A stretch of 64,000 nucleotides of DNA from Conus ventricosus (GCA_018398815.1 CM031628.1:10344199-10408198); one strand, 5' to 3'; positions 46,913 to 56,539 are shown, counted from the stretch's first letter. The notes: a model not told the origin generated them from the letters alone. Numbers and translations are program-made.

Positions 46913-47500
46913 ATGGAGCAGTTAAACTTTATGACAAAAACTCCTCATTGCTCATTGATTTGTGGGCAGACTGGTTGTGGAAAAACAATATTTGTCCTAG
47001 ACCTATTACAAACAGTTTATCGCTATAATTTTAATCATATTGTGGTTTTCTGTCCAACACTTAAATGGAACAAAGCATATCATGATAGAAGGTTTATATG
47101 GACAGATGATGACATATATTTAGTTGATCCCAGCAATAAACTGAGTGAGTGTTTAGAACAGTTTTATAGACTGTTTGAAGGAACGCAGACACTATTTATT
47201 ATAGATGACTGTTCGGCAGAAAGAGACATAGTTAAAAAGAGAAACACTTTGTCAAAACTAGCTTTCAGCGGAAGACATGCTCGGATAAGTGTGTGGATTT
47301 TATGTCAGAAATATAACTCAGTTTTAAAAGACTTTAGAGAACAGTTAAAGACTGTAGTGTTATTTCACATGAAAGACAGAGACTCATTTGAAGAATGTTT
47401 GCGTGAAAATGATGTTATTGAAAACGATCAGGAAAAACACAGGATTAAGCAAAAACTGAAATCTGAAAAGTTTAGTAAAATTAGTATTGAAAACGGATAA
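46913..47500 (+). CDS. FtsK/HerA-type (A32-like) DNA-packaging ATPase of the Maverick
   Basis: Intact frame of 195 codons. Walker A is CGQTGCGKTIF (residues about 17-27) and Walker B is TLFIIDDCSAE (about 90-100). A downstream SGRHARISVWILCQKYNSV segment holds the polar sensor glutamine in the position typical of poxvirus A32-like and Polinton ATPases. The family drives double-stranded DNA into capsids. The length is close to that of other Polinton ATPases. It lies 68 bases inside the right inverted repeat, within the normal-quality segment, which explains why it reads cleanly. It belongs to a virus-like element; no cellular role is implied. Confidence 0.88.
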   Translation: MEQLNFMTKTPHCSLICGQTGCGKTIFVLDLLQTVYRYNFNHIVVFCPTLKWNKAYHDRRFIWTDDDIYLVDPSNKLSECLEQFYRLFEGTQTLFIIDDCSAERDIVKKRNTLSKLAFSGRHARISVWILCQKYNSVLKDFREQLKTVVLFHMKDRDSFEECLRENDVIENDQEKHRIKQKLKSEKFSKISIENG

Positions 47501-47568
47501 CCCTACACAGTATGTTTGTTTGTAGATAATCGTTATTTTTTGGTTATTGAAGTCTTACTTGTCAGAGA

Positions 47569-47654
47569 ACAGGGAAAGGCGGCTTTTAGGCCACTTTCGC
47601 CCAAAAACTTGGTGGTGGAGCAAGTGAGTTAGAATTGGTAAAATGCTGTTCTCT
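47569..47654 (-). repeat. Maverick right terminal inverted repeat (86 bp)
   Basis: Inverted complement of 30,245-30,330. Followed by the duplicated target AACTG at 47,655-47,659 and the remaining Tc1 transposase. Confidence 0.93.
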
Positions 47655-47655
47655 A

Positions 47656-48545
47656 ACTGTCAAAGAGAGACCCCGTCCAGGCCAGCCAAAGAAGACCACT
47701 GCAAGAGATGACAGGTTCATCCGCAGACATCCTCTTCGGACCAGGACCACCACCTCAAACACCATCAGGCGTCGGCTCCAAGCTGCCACTAACACAGCAG
47801 TGTGTGAGATGACCATACGGCGGCGCCTCAATGCTGCCAACCTTCAAGCAAGGCGCCCAGTCCGGAAACCAAAACTGACTGCGGCCCACCGGGCACGTCG
47901 CCTGGCCTGGTGCACAGCTCATCGAACATGGACTCGGGCTCAGTGGCGGATGGTGCTTTTCACCGATGAGTCCAAGTTCCAGTTGAAGCCAAGAGATGGA
48001 CGCATTCGGTGTGGCGGCGTCCCAGGGAGCAGCTGGCAGATGACGTCAGCCAGGAGGTCGTCGCTTTTGGTGGTGGCTCCGTCATGGTATGGGGGGGGGG
48101 GGGGGGGGGGCATCAGCAGTCACCACAAGACTCCCCTGTACCATGTGGATGGCAACCTGAACGGCCAACGCTACCTGCAGGAGATTTTACGGCCTTTGGT
48201 TGTACCAGCACTCCAGCAGATTGGGGCTCAGGCTGTGTTCATGGACGATAATGCCACCCCACATCGTTGTCGAGCCGTGAACACTTTTGTGGTGCAAGCT
48301 GGCATCACCAGGATGCCATGCGGCAAACAGCCCGGACATGAACCCTATTGAGAACATCTGGGCGAGCTTGGGAGGAGAGTTCAAGAAAATCACCCTGTTC
48401 CGGCAAATCGACAGGAGCTGCTACACTACCTGCAGCAGGAGTGGGCAAACCTCCCCCAGGCACTCATTACAAGAACAGTCAACACCATGAGGCAGCGCTG
48501 TGTGGATTGTGTGGTAGCACGAGGGGGGGGCACACTCGGTTTTGA
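47656..48545 (+). pseudogene. Tc1-like transposase, C-terminal part with DDE domain, frame-broken
   Basis: Continues the transposase from 30,244: KERPRPGQPKKTT linker, second HTH region (TSNTIRRRLQ and MTIRRRLNAANL), then the catalytic core with LFTDESKF (first Asp), VFMDDNATPHR (second Asp) and SPDMNPIENIW (Glu), which fits a D..D34E Tc1 enzyme that cuts and pastes the element. The frame changes near 48,010, at the G20 run (48,091-48,110), near 48,320 and near 48,375. The last frame ends with CVVARGGG ... HTRF at TGA 48,543-48,545. The G20 run stands where family members encode a WGG(G)I motif with far fewer G. Inactive as written. Confidence 0.9.
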
Positions 48546-48740
48546 TCAGACTGTAAAGAAACACTCTTTTTGTGAATGTCATTTTGGGGGATAGTCTCAT
48601 TCAGGCTCCCCTGTCTAATCAGAAAGAATGATTTTTTCGATGAAAGTGACAAAATGTTGTTCACTGATAATGAAATTAAACATTTATAAAGTTTCTGTTG
48701 TTTGTCGGTTTTTCTTTCTGTTTTGTGAGACTGTGTATAA

Positions 48741-48767
48741 GTGGTCCTTAATTAAAGTTCGACCCTG
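48741..48767 (-). repeat. Tc1-like right terminal inverted repeat (27 bp)
   Basis: Exact inverted complement of 29,731-29,757, followed by TA. Confidence 0.92.
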
Positions 48768-48916
48768 TAGTTACCGCTTTCAGATCTATGTATTTTCGGT
48801 CAGTGTAAGCTTGTGCTGTTGTTGATTTATTTAAAGCATTAGAAAATGAACGTATACATGATTGTTCAGTTTTGTTTTCGGATCGATTAATAATGCGATT
48901 AGAATATTCGAGATTA

Positions 48917-49419
48917 TGTTAGAATGTTAACCAAATCTCCGTAAGTTGCTAGTGCATTACCGAAAGTTCGAGAATGTTGTGGAAGCTGATCGAATCACAT
49001 TGGCATAAGCTTGTCGCGATTTCACCGGTTGAGCTTACTGATATGCAGGATATTCTATGACAGAATGATCAAGTATGTTCGAGAATATTCTTTAGATAAA
49101 ACACACAAAAAAAGATGAGAGCAGTGTGACTGTGAGGGAGAGAGAAATTAGAGCAGTTGAAGAGTTCTAGTCATTGTCGAGCACCAAAGTGTTCGAGTCT
49201 TCACCGAGTTTTAGTCTAGTCGATGAAAAGCTGCCATTAGTAGAATTGTGGCTGTTGCATATATATACAACTGAGTTCCTGTACGACTTATTGAACCTGA
49301 AGGTCAGTTGATTGCTCTTTGTTTTTCCTATATTCTTCGCCGTTTGTTAATAAAAGGATCGTCTTCGTTTCAATATTACCTGGTGTATTTTGACGTCTGC
49401 AAGCTGAACACCTACCACA
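48917..49419 (+). repeat. Probable 5' LTR
   Basis: Starts TGTTAGAATGTTAACC, contains a polyadenylation signal (AATAAA near 49,350) and ends CACCTACCACA. No second copy is in the window, so both ends are judged by TG...CA and position only. Confidence 0.5.
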
Positions 49420-49921
49420 TGATCTATAACGAACTGTAGCCAGCTAATGCACTCCATTTTCACCCACCTTTTACTGAAGCAGTCAGCGATCTAGTGTGTA
49501 ACATTTGAGGGCCTAGCTGTGATTTTGAAGGCGCCAGTCCAGATCTACGTCGACAAACACTGTCACGTGGGCCTCCTGCATCGACTGCTGTCTAAGAAGA
49601 AACGGAACTTGGGCCCAGATTGAAACGTTCAGTGTCAAGGAAGTCTTTTCAAGAAAGTCTTCAGCCATGTTTTCGTACACACAGGGATGTGTACAGCGTT
49701 ACGTTCATCGAGCAGGTCCAGGGAAGTTGAGAAAACTGTCGCCTGTATCTGCAAGAGCTATTAGGGTTCTACAGATGTAGGAGAATCAAACGGAAGACTG
49801 CTGCCTGTGTCTGTTGTTGAACACAGGAAAGTATTGTTTCAGTGACTGATTGCTGACGTTAGTCTAAGTTACCATTGGAATACGTGAAGATTGGAAAGGA
49901 ACTAGGCTTGGTGATGAACTC

Positions 49922-51660
49922 ATGAAATGTGTTCAAGAGGCTGAGGAAAAGACTGCAGCAAGAGAATTGGGAAAGAAGAAAAATAGAATTGGCAACTGAA
50001 GAGAAGAAAAGACAGAAAGAACGTGAAGAGAAGGAAAGACAGGAAGAACGTGAAGAGAAGGAAAGACAGGAAGAACGTGAAGAGAAGGAAAGACAGGAAG
50101 AACGTGAAGAGAAGGAAAGACAGGAAGAACGTGAAGAGAAGAAAAAGACAGGAAGAACGTGAAGAGAAGAAAAAAGACAGGAAGAACGTGAAGAGAAGAA
50201 AAAGACAGGAAGAACGTGAAGAGAAGGAACGACAGGAAGAACGTGAAGAGAAGAAAAAGACAGGAAGAACGTGAAGAGAAGAAAAAAGACAGGAAGAACG
50301 TGAAGAGAAGAAAAAAGACAGGAAGAACGTGAAGAGAAGGAAAGACAGGAAGAACGTGAAGAGAAGAAAAAGACAGGAAGAACGTGAAGAGAAGGAAAGA
50401 CAGGAAGAACGTGAAGAGAAGAAAAAGACAGGAAGAACGTGAAGAGAAGAAAAAGACAGGAAGAACGTGAAGAGAAGAAAAAAGACAGGAAGAACGTGAA
50501 GAGAAGACAGGAAGAACGTGAAGAGAAGACAGGAAGAACGTGAAGAGAAGACAGGAAGAACGTGAAGAGAAGGAAAGACAGGAAGAACGTGAAGAGAAGA
50601 GAAGACTAGATGAAGAACGAGAAAACAGGAAAGGACGGCCAGATAGAGAAAGAGAAGAGCGAGCTGCTGAAAGAGAATTAAAAAGACTTGAATTAGAATA
50701 TCAAGAGAAAGAGAAACAAAGAAAATTTGCACTGCGGATGACAGAAGTGAAAGCTCAAAATGGCGAACGTATTTCCTAATCAGAAACTGAAGTTGCCAAG
50801 AGGCCACGTCTTCCAGTGTTTGTGGATGGAAAGACAACCTCGACGGTTTTCTGGAACGTTTTGAATCCCATTCTTAAGCAATGAAATGGCCAAAAGAGCA
50901 GTGGGCAACCAACGTAAGTGACCTTTTGACTGGTCACGCCTTTGAGGTATACACCAGATTACCCAGAGAAGAGGCAAATGAATATGAAACATTCAAATCT
51001 GAACGTCTTTGAAGTTATGATTTTTCTTAACAAGGCTTCCAGAAACGTTTCAAAACCAGTAGGCCAGAGAAGAACGAAAGACCAGCTCAATTTCTAAACA
51101 GGATTCAAAACTGTCTCGAGAGGTGACTGGAGTAAGCTGGAATAAAGAAAGACTATGATGGCTTGTCATATTTGATCCTGAAAATTTTTTTTGGTAGAAT
51201 CCTGCCCTAAAGACGTCACATCCCACCTTCTACGAGAGAAAGACCATAGCATGAAATCACTAACTGAAGCTGCACAGAGGTTCCTTGAGTGACAACTGGA
51301 CCCTTGATACTAGATTAAACCCATCTACAGACCGCATACGACCAGTTCAGGTCCCAAGTACATCACCCCACCATTAAGATGTTTCAGCTGCGGATACCTG
51401 GGTCACAAGGCTGCCGAATGCAGACTGCCAAAGAATCCAGATAAAGGCAGCCCTCCACACTTCAGTTATGAAGTAACGGAAAGACCAGCGCCAGGGTGGA
51501 AAGAAAAGCAGCCTGATATCTGCCAATGTTGCCATCAGAGAAAGGAGTCAGGAGAGACAACCATCACAGAGGAGATGGGGATCTACCTCACGTCAAGTCT
51601 GTGACAGCCCTGAAGATCATGAGAAAGTTGTGCAATGTGCCTTCTTTAACCATGCCAAGA
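49922..51660 (+). pseudogene. LTR-element gag with charged repeat region and CCHC knuckle, frame-broken
   Basis: The start near 49,922 gives CVQEAEEKTAARELGKKK-like or, in another frame, FKRLRKRLQQENWERRKIEL. It is followed by a long EEREEKERQ repeat (see minisatellite) and then ERELKRLELEYQEKEKQRKF and ALRMTEVKAQ, a long coiled coil at the gag N-terminus. From 50,850 the capsid-like part appears in shifting frames (MKWPKEQWATN, AFEVYTRLP, FKTSRPEKNERPAQFLNRI). The nucleocapsid knuckle RCFSCGYLGHKAAECRLP lies at about 51,379-51,432. Gag forms the particle and binds element RNA. Stops and shifts prevent an intact product. Confidence 0.7.
50023..50600 (+). repeat. Coding minisatellite, 27-bp unit with 28-, 29- and 22-bp variants
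   Basis: The unit GAAGAACGTGAAGAGAAG plus GAAAGACAG encodes EEREEKERQ and recurs about 20 times. Many copies replace GGAAAGACAG by GAAAAAGACAG or GAAAAAAGACAG, which adds one or two bases and shifts the frame. Near 50,495-50,560 a short 22-bp form (GAAGAACGTGAAGAGAAGAC plus AG) is repeated three times. Frames therefore change inside the array. Confidence 0.88.
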
Positions 51661-51872
51661 GTGATTTGAGTGTCATGCCGGGGGCGAAGGGACATAATGA
51701 TGATAAGGAAGTAAAAGTGCCCAGAGATACAGAGCGCAGTAGAGTCATCATTAAGAATTACATTGTTCCTGAAAAACAGTTTACTGGCAAGAACGGCTAC
51801 CTACGACGTGTCCATGTTGAAGTCGTCCCCACTGCTGATATTGAAATATCTACACCATTCTTTGTTGGGAAG
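51630..51872 (+). pseudogene. Partial retropepsin region of the truncated LTR element
   Basis: In one frame 51,679-51,872 reads AKGHNDDKEVKVPRDTERSR, then VPEKQFTGKNGYLRRV and PTADIEISTPFFVGKL. The layout matches the protease segment of this gypsy group. The usual catalytic Asp-Thr-Gly is here DTERS, so the active site is lost or altered. The segment stops at TTAA 51,873, where the second TTAA-type element starts. Confidence 0.6.
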
Positions 51873-52409
51873 TTAAAGGGGTCCTCACCCCTAAATAGCA
51901 TGTTTGGGTTGTTCAAAAGTGTGATCGAGCGTGTTTCGATGTACGTGTTACTTTTCTTCTAGAACACACTTCTATCCGTGTTTCGGGCCGTGCAAGTCGC
52001 CAAATCGTGACTCGCCTCGGAGATTGCCGAGCACAGTACGGAAAGAGACGAGAGTCGGGATTCCGCAAGTGACGTATAAATGCCAAGACTACCGTGAATG
52101 AAAGACATGTCCCAAAAAGCTTTCGCTATGAGGACGTAAAACTCAACTATTTTGGCAGATGCTCCCAACTACGAGTCAAGTTCCAACGAAGAGGACATCG
52201 AACGTGAAATTTTCACTTAAGTGTATGGAGTTCAGCCGTACCAGTTTGAACCTACAGCTCCTTGTACAGTACCACCTCCCTCGCCATCAGACGCTTGTGT
52301 TTCTTTCCAGGCAGTTCGACATTTTACAGGTTGACCACATTATGTACAGGTACACACATACGCACGACACAGATAGTACATGATATAAACATGCACACAC
52401 ATACATCTG

Positions 52410-52415
<6 letters not shown>

Positions 52416-52499
<84 letters not shown>
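52416..52499 (+). repeat. (CA)n expansion within the second TTAA-element copy
   Basis: About 42 CA units; the first copy has only a few irregular CA units at the same place (near 27,300-27,320). Confidence 0.93.
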
Positions 52500-52500
<1 letters not shown>

Positions 52501-52663
52501 TACCGTAGTATGTAAATAACTTTAAAATGATTATGTGATAAACCACATTTTCTTTCAGTTGTTTAGATCTCTCAGATAATGCCTTTTCCTTTGAACAGGA
52601 GTTTGTCAGCTACTGCATTATCACACTAATTCTCTTCCCTGCTGTAGAAATCTTTTCAATAGC

Positions 52664-53043
52664 GAAAGGCCTCGGAGCAGGCAATACAAATATATCTGCC
52701 TTCAAAAGGGATTGCGATGGTTCCCTTATGCAGCTAGAGAAGAGTTTTCATATCTGTAACATTTTTTTTTTATTTCATTTTCCCAGTTTCTCCATCTTCA
52801 AACTCCTCTCCCCTCCCCTCAAGTCCAAATCTTTGCCAAACAGTTCAGTTGTTGGCCTGCGCTTGTTTTTTCCCCCACTATTAGTTTGTTCGTCTATGTA
52901 TTTGTCTGACTTTATTCAAGTTTAAAAGGCTGTGCCAGTCTTGAATAAAAGTTACTCTGTGTTAGGTTTCCTTATGGAGCAAAGCATACCCCACTTGTTT
53001 ACTGTTTATCGTTTACTGTTCCCTACCTCATTTCATTTCCGAT
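52664..53043. mobile_element. 380-bp insertion with 11-bp target duplication
   Basis: TTTTCAATAGC stands on both sides (52,653-52,663 and 53,044-53,054), and the uninterrupted site is seen in the first TTAA-element copy (TTTTCAATTGC near 27,475-27,485). The insertion contains T- and C-rich sequence. Its last 98 bases match 55,952-56,051, so it is dispersed. There is no coding capacity and no A tail, so the class is unknown. The length of the duplication would fit a short retroposon. Confidence 0.65.
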
Positions 53044-53090
53044 TTTTCAATAGCTGTTCACTTTCAGTCCCCCCCCCCCCCCCCCCCCTC

Positions 53091-53774
53091 CAAGAAGTAG
53101 AACGAAGACAGATCTACAAATAAATTCCGTCGGTCATAAAAATCACCAGCTCACATCACTATTATTGATAAAATTGAGGAATAAGATCTAGCCCTAAGAA
53201 ATATCAATTTGTTTTACTCACGTGAAGAAAACGGTCAACGAAGGCAATGCTGGTGAAGAGCGCGATATGTAAACTTTAAACATAGCAAAGCCATTTCTAT
53301 AACTAAAGCAAACGCAAGCTGATCAATAAATGAGAAAGACTAGAATCATTGATCCATTAGTCATACTCTTGAGTTTGCAAACTTTGATCTGTAGTAAAAT
53401 GTGAACTTGGCCCAGTGCAGGAACCCCTTTTTTTTCTCCCAAAGTCTCACCATTTAGTAATAAAAATTATTAATAAAAATCATATCCATTATTCTGAACT
53501 GAATAAATACAACTACATACACACCACGCCTTTACATAAAAGGAAAGATTACTTTTTGACATCCTTTTTTTTACAACGGTTATTCACATAGCAGCAATAT
53601 TTCTGATTGCTTACTTAACAATGATTGTAAACATGGACTGTTAAAATCAATTATAAGCTTTTGATTGTGTTTTCCTCACAAATAATATCATACCAGTACA
53701 CGTTTTTTGTGTAAATGAATGTGTGTGCGTGTGTGCGTGCGTGCGTGCGTGCGTGCGCGCGCGCGCGCGCGCGC

Positions 53775-53872
<98 letters not shown>

Positions 53873-54209
53873 AGTCTCCCTTTATAGTGTAGCTATCATT
53901 TAACTTCATGACTAGAGAAACAAATGACTGAAAGAACATCAACAATCGCTCATTTTCACTGAGCACACATTACTTACAACTTAAATACACCATCCTTTAT
54001 CGAAAGGCACTGTATGCCTTAGTCGAGAATTGTAACAAAATATCTGGACGCTATGGTAAGTTGTTAGGCCTCATAACAAATTGAACACAGTGTTTTCTCA
54101 AGACATCACATGATAACATATGGCAAAATACATATCTCAAGTGAAAACCAACCTCGTGTAACACATGCTCACAACAAGCTGCTGACTTGTGTGCATGCAA
54201 GCATTGCAG
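53091..54209. other. No gene recognised; (GT)n/(GA)n microsatellite at 53,720-53,870
   Basis: A/T-rich sequence, then GCGTGC, (GC)n, (GT)n and (GA)n in succession over 150 bases. Nothing coding was supported. Confidence 0.6.
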
Positions 54210-54466
54210 GTACATTTTCACTCAGGTCAGTTTCTTATTTCACTTGTACCTGTATCTAAATCTCCCGAGGATCTGGAGTGGCTACCCGTTTTTCAGCCCA
54301 ACAGATGATCTAGTTGGGCTTGAAGATGCTTCACACACCCCCATCCTCTTACCCTGGGGAAAGGATGGAGCTTCTACTAGCCAGTACTGGATCAGCGAAG
54401 TCGGCCAATGCCATGATTATACTGGCAGAGGGCCGGATGGATTTCTTTCCTTGTTTCCGTGAAAGT
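54210..54466 (+). CDS. Possible middle exon of the lectin-like gene (uncertain)
   Basis: A TTGCAG acceptor at 54,204-54,209 is followed by an open frame in the phase that the donor at 8,903 requires. It reads through RIWSGYPFFSPTDDLVGLED and LPWGKDGASTSQYWISEVGQ to CHDYTGRG and a stop at 54,462. A W-x-DG...YW...C pattern could be the central loop of a C-type lectin domain, but the expected anchor residues are not all there. A strong internal donor (CTCAG/GTCAGT at 54,226) offers another structure. The exon may be mis-framed by an indel, or may not exist. Confidence 0.3.
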
Positions 54467-54552
54467 GTTCTGTGTTATGTTCCTGATGCTTTGTGCTACA
54501 TTCCTGGACCACTGTACCATCTGTGCAAAAGGTGCTAAAGAAAACGTTTTGA

Positions 54553-54555
<3 letters not shown>

Positions 54556-54619
<64 letters not shown>

Positions 54620-54792
54620 TTCCTGAACTTCCTGACCTTCTGTGTGGACACTGAACCTTTAATATTGTTTAAGAAGTGTCAACTTCAGAACTTGACACTT
54701 GCTTTTCAAAAGACTTGATTCATGACATTTCCTTGCTATTTAACGGCTATATGACGTCTTGATTCATGACATTTCCTTGCTATTTAACGGCT
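54556..54792 (+). repeat. (GT)n microsatellite and a two-copy 44-bp tandem duplication
   Basis: GT repeat at 54,556-54,616. At 54,714-54,748 and 54,758-54,792 the segment CTTGATTCATGACATTTCCT plus TGCTATTTAACGGCT occurs twice without mismatch, spaced by 44 bases. Confidence 0.85.
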
Positions 54793-55307
54793 TTACTACT
54801 TTCGAAAACAGATAAGGTTGCAACATAATCCCTTAATCTAATGTTCGTAAGATTGGTACGTTAGTTTTCCTCCCTTGCTCCTGGAGAGCCCGTGTTGTTA
54901 AATTGCTGGCTTGTTTCTTCACCCGGGCTCACACACACACACACACAATCTTTGGGTCTGATTGTGTTTGATTGTTGGATCGATGGAAAGGTTACCATTT
55001 GATACAGCTTCAGTCGCAGGGAGAAAACTGAGCAAAATTACCCCTGAATCCTCCTAAGCAGGAAATGATTATATTAGTTTAAAATCCCTCCGAAAGTGTG
55101 GGTTGGGTCGGGGGGGGGGGGGGGGGGGGGGGGAGTTGTCACCAAGAGTGTTTGTAACAGCTTCAGCTAAGCGCATTTTGTAGACCATGTTTATTTTCCT
55201 CAATTGCATGGTCAGAGGAAATAAAGTAGATGTTGTCCCCCTCTTAAAGCATGTGTACGTGCGCGCGCGCTTGCTTGTGTGTGTGTGTGTGTGTGTGTGT
55301 TGTGTGT

Positions 55308-55375
<68 letters not shown>

Positions 55376-55388
55376 CGCGCACACGCAC

Positions 55389-55421
<33 letters not shown>

Positions 55422-55426
55422 GTGTG

Positions 55427-55482
<56 letters not shown>

Positions 55483-56258
55483 AGGAGAGAGAGAGACAGG
55501 CAGACAGATAGGCAGACAGACAGAGAGAGTTAGTTTTCAGTGAATGGCGAACTACTGTGTTAACAAATAGTTGCTATTTAAAGAAAGATTAATATTCCCG
55601 GAGTGCTGTCTGCATGGATTGTTTGGGTGCACGGGACCTTTTGAAACTGTCTTTGAGCTCCTTCCTTCTGACAGATTCGTTTTACGTTTCAAAATACCCA
55701 AACACTGTATTCATCATACAAGCCAGTTGTCAAGAGGTTGAGCGTGGATGTGTGTGAGTCACCAGTGGGTGCAGTCCCTTAAGAATTGATCTGCTGTTGC
55801 TCAGCTGGAACAACAGGCAGGGTAAGTAATCGAGTAGGGGTCCGGAGAGACGTTGATTGAAAGCAGACTCAAGTGCTGTTTTTGTGTTTTGAATTTTCCT
55901 TTCAATACGCGTCAAAATTCTTCAAACTTCACTAGAAACAGTAAACAAGTGGAATAAAAGTTTACTCTGTGTTAGGTTTTCTTACGGGAGCAAAAGTTAC
56001 CCCACTTGTTTACTGTTTATTGTTTACTGTTCCCTGCCTCATTTCATTTCCAACCTCACTAGAAAGGTACTCATCGATGTGAGAGCTCTTCTGCCTGCAG
56101 AGATGCAAGCTTACAATGTCTTGTTTACACTTTGAACATTGTGACCTGATCCTAAACACTGAATAAACAAGGACTAGAACGTATCCTGATCTGCTTGTTT
56201 TCTAGCCCATACTTTCCCAGACGAATCTCCCTGCCTGTTTGGAAGAGTAGTGTATGTA
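54793..56258. other. No gene recognised; G run and large compound microsatellite
   Basis: A G run at about 55,111-55,133; (GT)n/(GC)n/(GT)n/(GA)n at 55,260-55,500, ending in GACA repeats. Sequence at 55,930-56,060 carries the dispersed repeat also found at 52.9 kb. Confidence 0.6.
55952..56051. repeat. Dispersed repeat shared with 52,943-53,040
   Basis: About 100 bases in common (GAATAAAAGTTTACTCTGTG ... CCTCATTTCATTTCC). Here it is bounded by an inverted pair, AAACAGTAAACAAGTGG (about 55,936-55,952) and CCACTTGTTTACTGTTT (about 56,002-56,018), which could form a hairpin. Confidence 0.7.
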
Positions 56259-56372
56259 CTCATAGCTGTCAACAGATGACCAATTCAATGACTTTTTGTC
56301 CTGGTTTATAGGCCTTGTCATCTTAGTGGTGTTGAAAGACACAAAAAGTAAAATGACTGAAGAAGGTTATAG
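56259..56372 (+). repeat. Direct repeat, left copy (partner 57,036-57,151)
   Basis: CTCATAGCTGTCAACAGATG ... GTCCTGGTTTATAGGCCTTG ... GACTGAAGAAGG. The partner copy 777 bases downstream is about 85-90% identical. Together they bracket a LINE fragment. Confidence 0.8.
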
Positions 56373-56539
56373 GAGAAAGAGCAATTTGATTTTTTTGATT
56401 TATTCCATGATAGGCCAAGGCCCCTAATGAATGGCTGTGTGAACATTCATAGCATCAACGTCGTAAACAATGGAATTGTAATACTGAACAAAACACGTAT
56501 AATTTGGGGGGGGGGGGGGGGGGGGGGTTGGGGGGGGGG

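Larger units (their letters stand above)
30245..47654. mobile_element. Maverick/Polinton-type large DNA transposon (virus-like), 17,410 bp
   Basis: The 86-bp terminal inverted repeats at 30,245-30,330 and 47,569-47,654 differ at about two positions. They begin 5'-AG (AGAGAACAGCATTTTACC), as known for Polintons. A 5-bp target duplication AACTG flanks the element (30,240-30,244 and 47,655-47,659); 5-6 bp duplications are known for this group. The size fits the usual 15-20 kb. It encodes a protein-primed-type family B DNA polymerase (minus strand, about 35.5-37.7 kb) and an FtsK/A32-like packaging ATPase (46,913-47,500). Integrase, protease and capsid genes could not be recognised, probably because 30.65-44.56 kb is poor-quality sequence. 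Known family biology: an integrating virus-like element related to adintoviruses. Confidence 0.88.
29731..48767 (+). mobile_element. Tc1/mariner-type transposon split by a 17.4-kb insertion
   Basis: The left end at 29,731-29,757 (CAGGGTCGAACTTTAATTAA plus GGACCAC) is the exact inverted complement of the right end at 48,741-48,767. TA dinucleotides stand outside both ends (29,729-29,730 and 48,768-48,769), the standard Tc1/mariner target. A transposase start lies at 30,091 inside the left part and the rest of the transposase at 47,656-48,545 inside the right part. Removing the insertion and one target-duplication copy leaves about 1.62 kb, the normal size of a Tc1 element. Confidence 0.9.
48917..51872 (+). 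mobile_element. LTR retrotransposon, 3'-truncated (LTR, leader, gag, start of protease)
   Basis: A probable 5' LTR (48,917-49,419) is followed by about 500 bases of leader, a gag region from about 49,922 and the start of a retropepsin region up to 51,872. There the TTAA-type element begins, and the reverse transcriptase, integrase and right LTR are missing. The gag has a charged coiled-coil N-terminus and a CCHC knuckle, as in one group of mollusc and cnidarian gypsy elements. Gag and protease are interrupted by many frame changes. Confidence 0.65.
51877..53090 (+). mobile_element. Second copy of the TTAA-type element, left part only
   Basis: Begins at TTAA (51,873-51,876) with AGGGGTCCTCACCCC and follows the first copy closely for about 780 bases, then for a further short part after a 380-bp insertion, up to a C run at 53,068-53,088. 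After that the similarity ends and no right inverted end is found. A 10-base deletion near 52,155 removes the start codon of the acidic exon, and the exon also has an in-frame stop (CACTTAAG for CACTGAAG near 52,217). The THAP gene is absent. The CA tract (52,416-52,499) is far longer than in the first copy. Confidence 0.8.

Noticed and set aside
50023..50600. A CRISPR-like array
   Set aside because: The units are contiguous coding repeats without unique spacers, in an animal-type sequence.
49920..50837. 305-codon minus-strand frame of Phe/Leu/Ser repeats (LLFTFFLSF type)
   Set aside because: Antisense shadow of the charged gag minisatellite on the plus strand.
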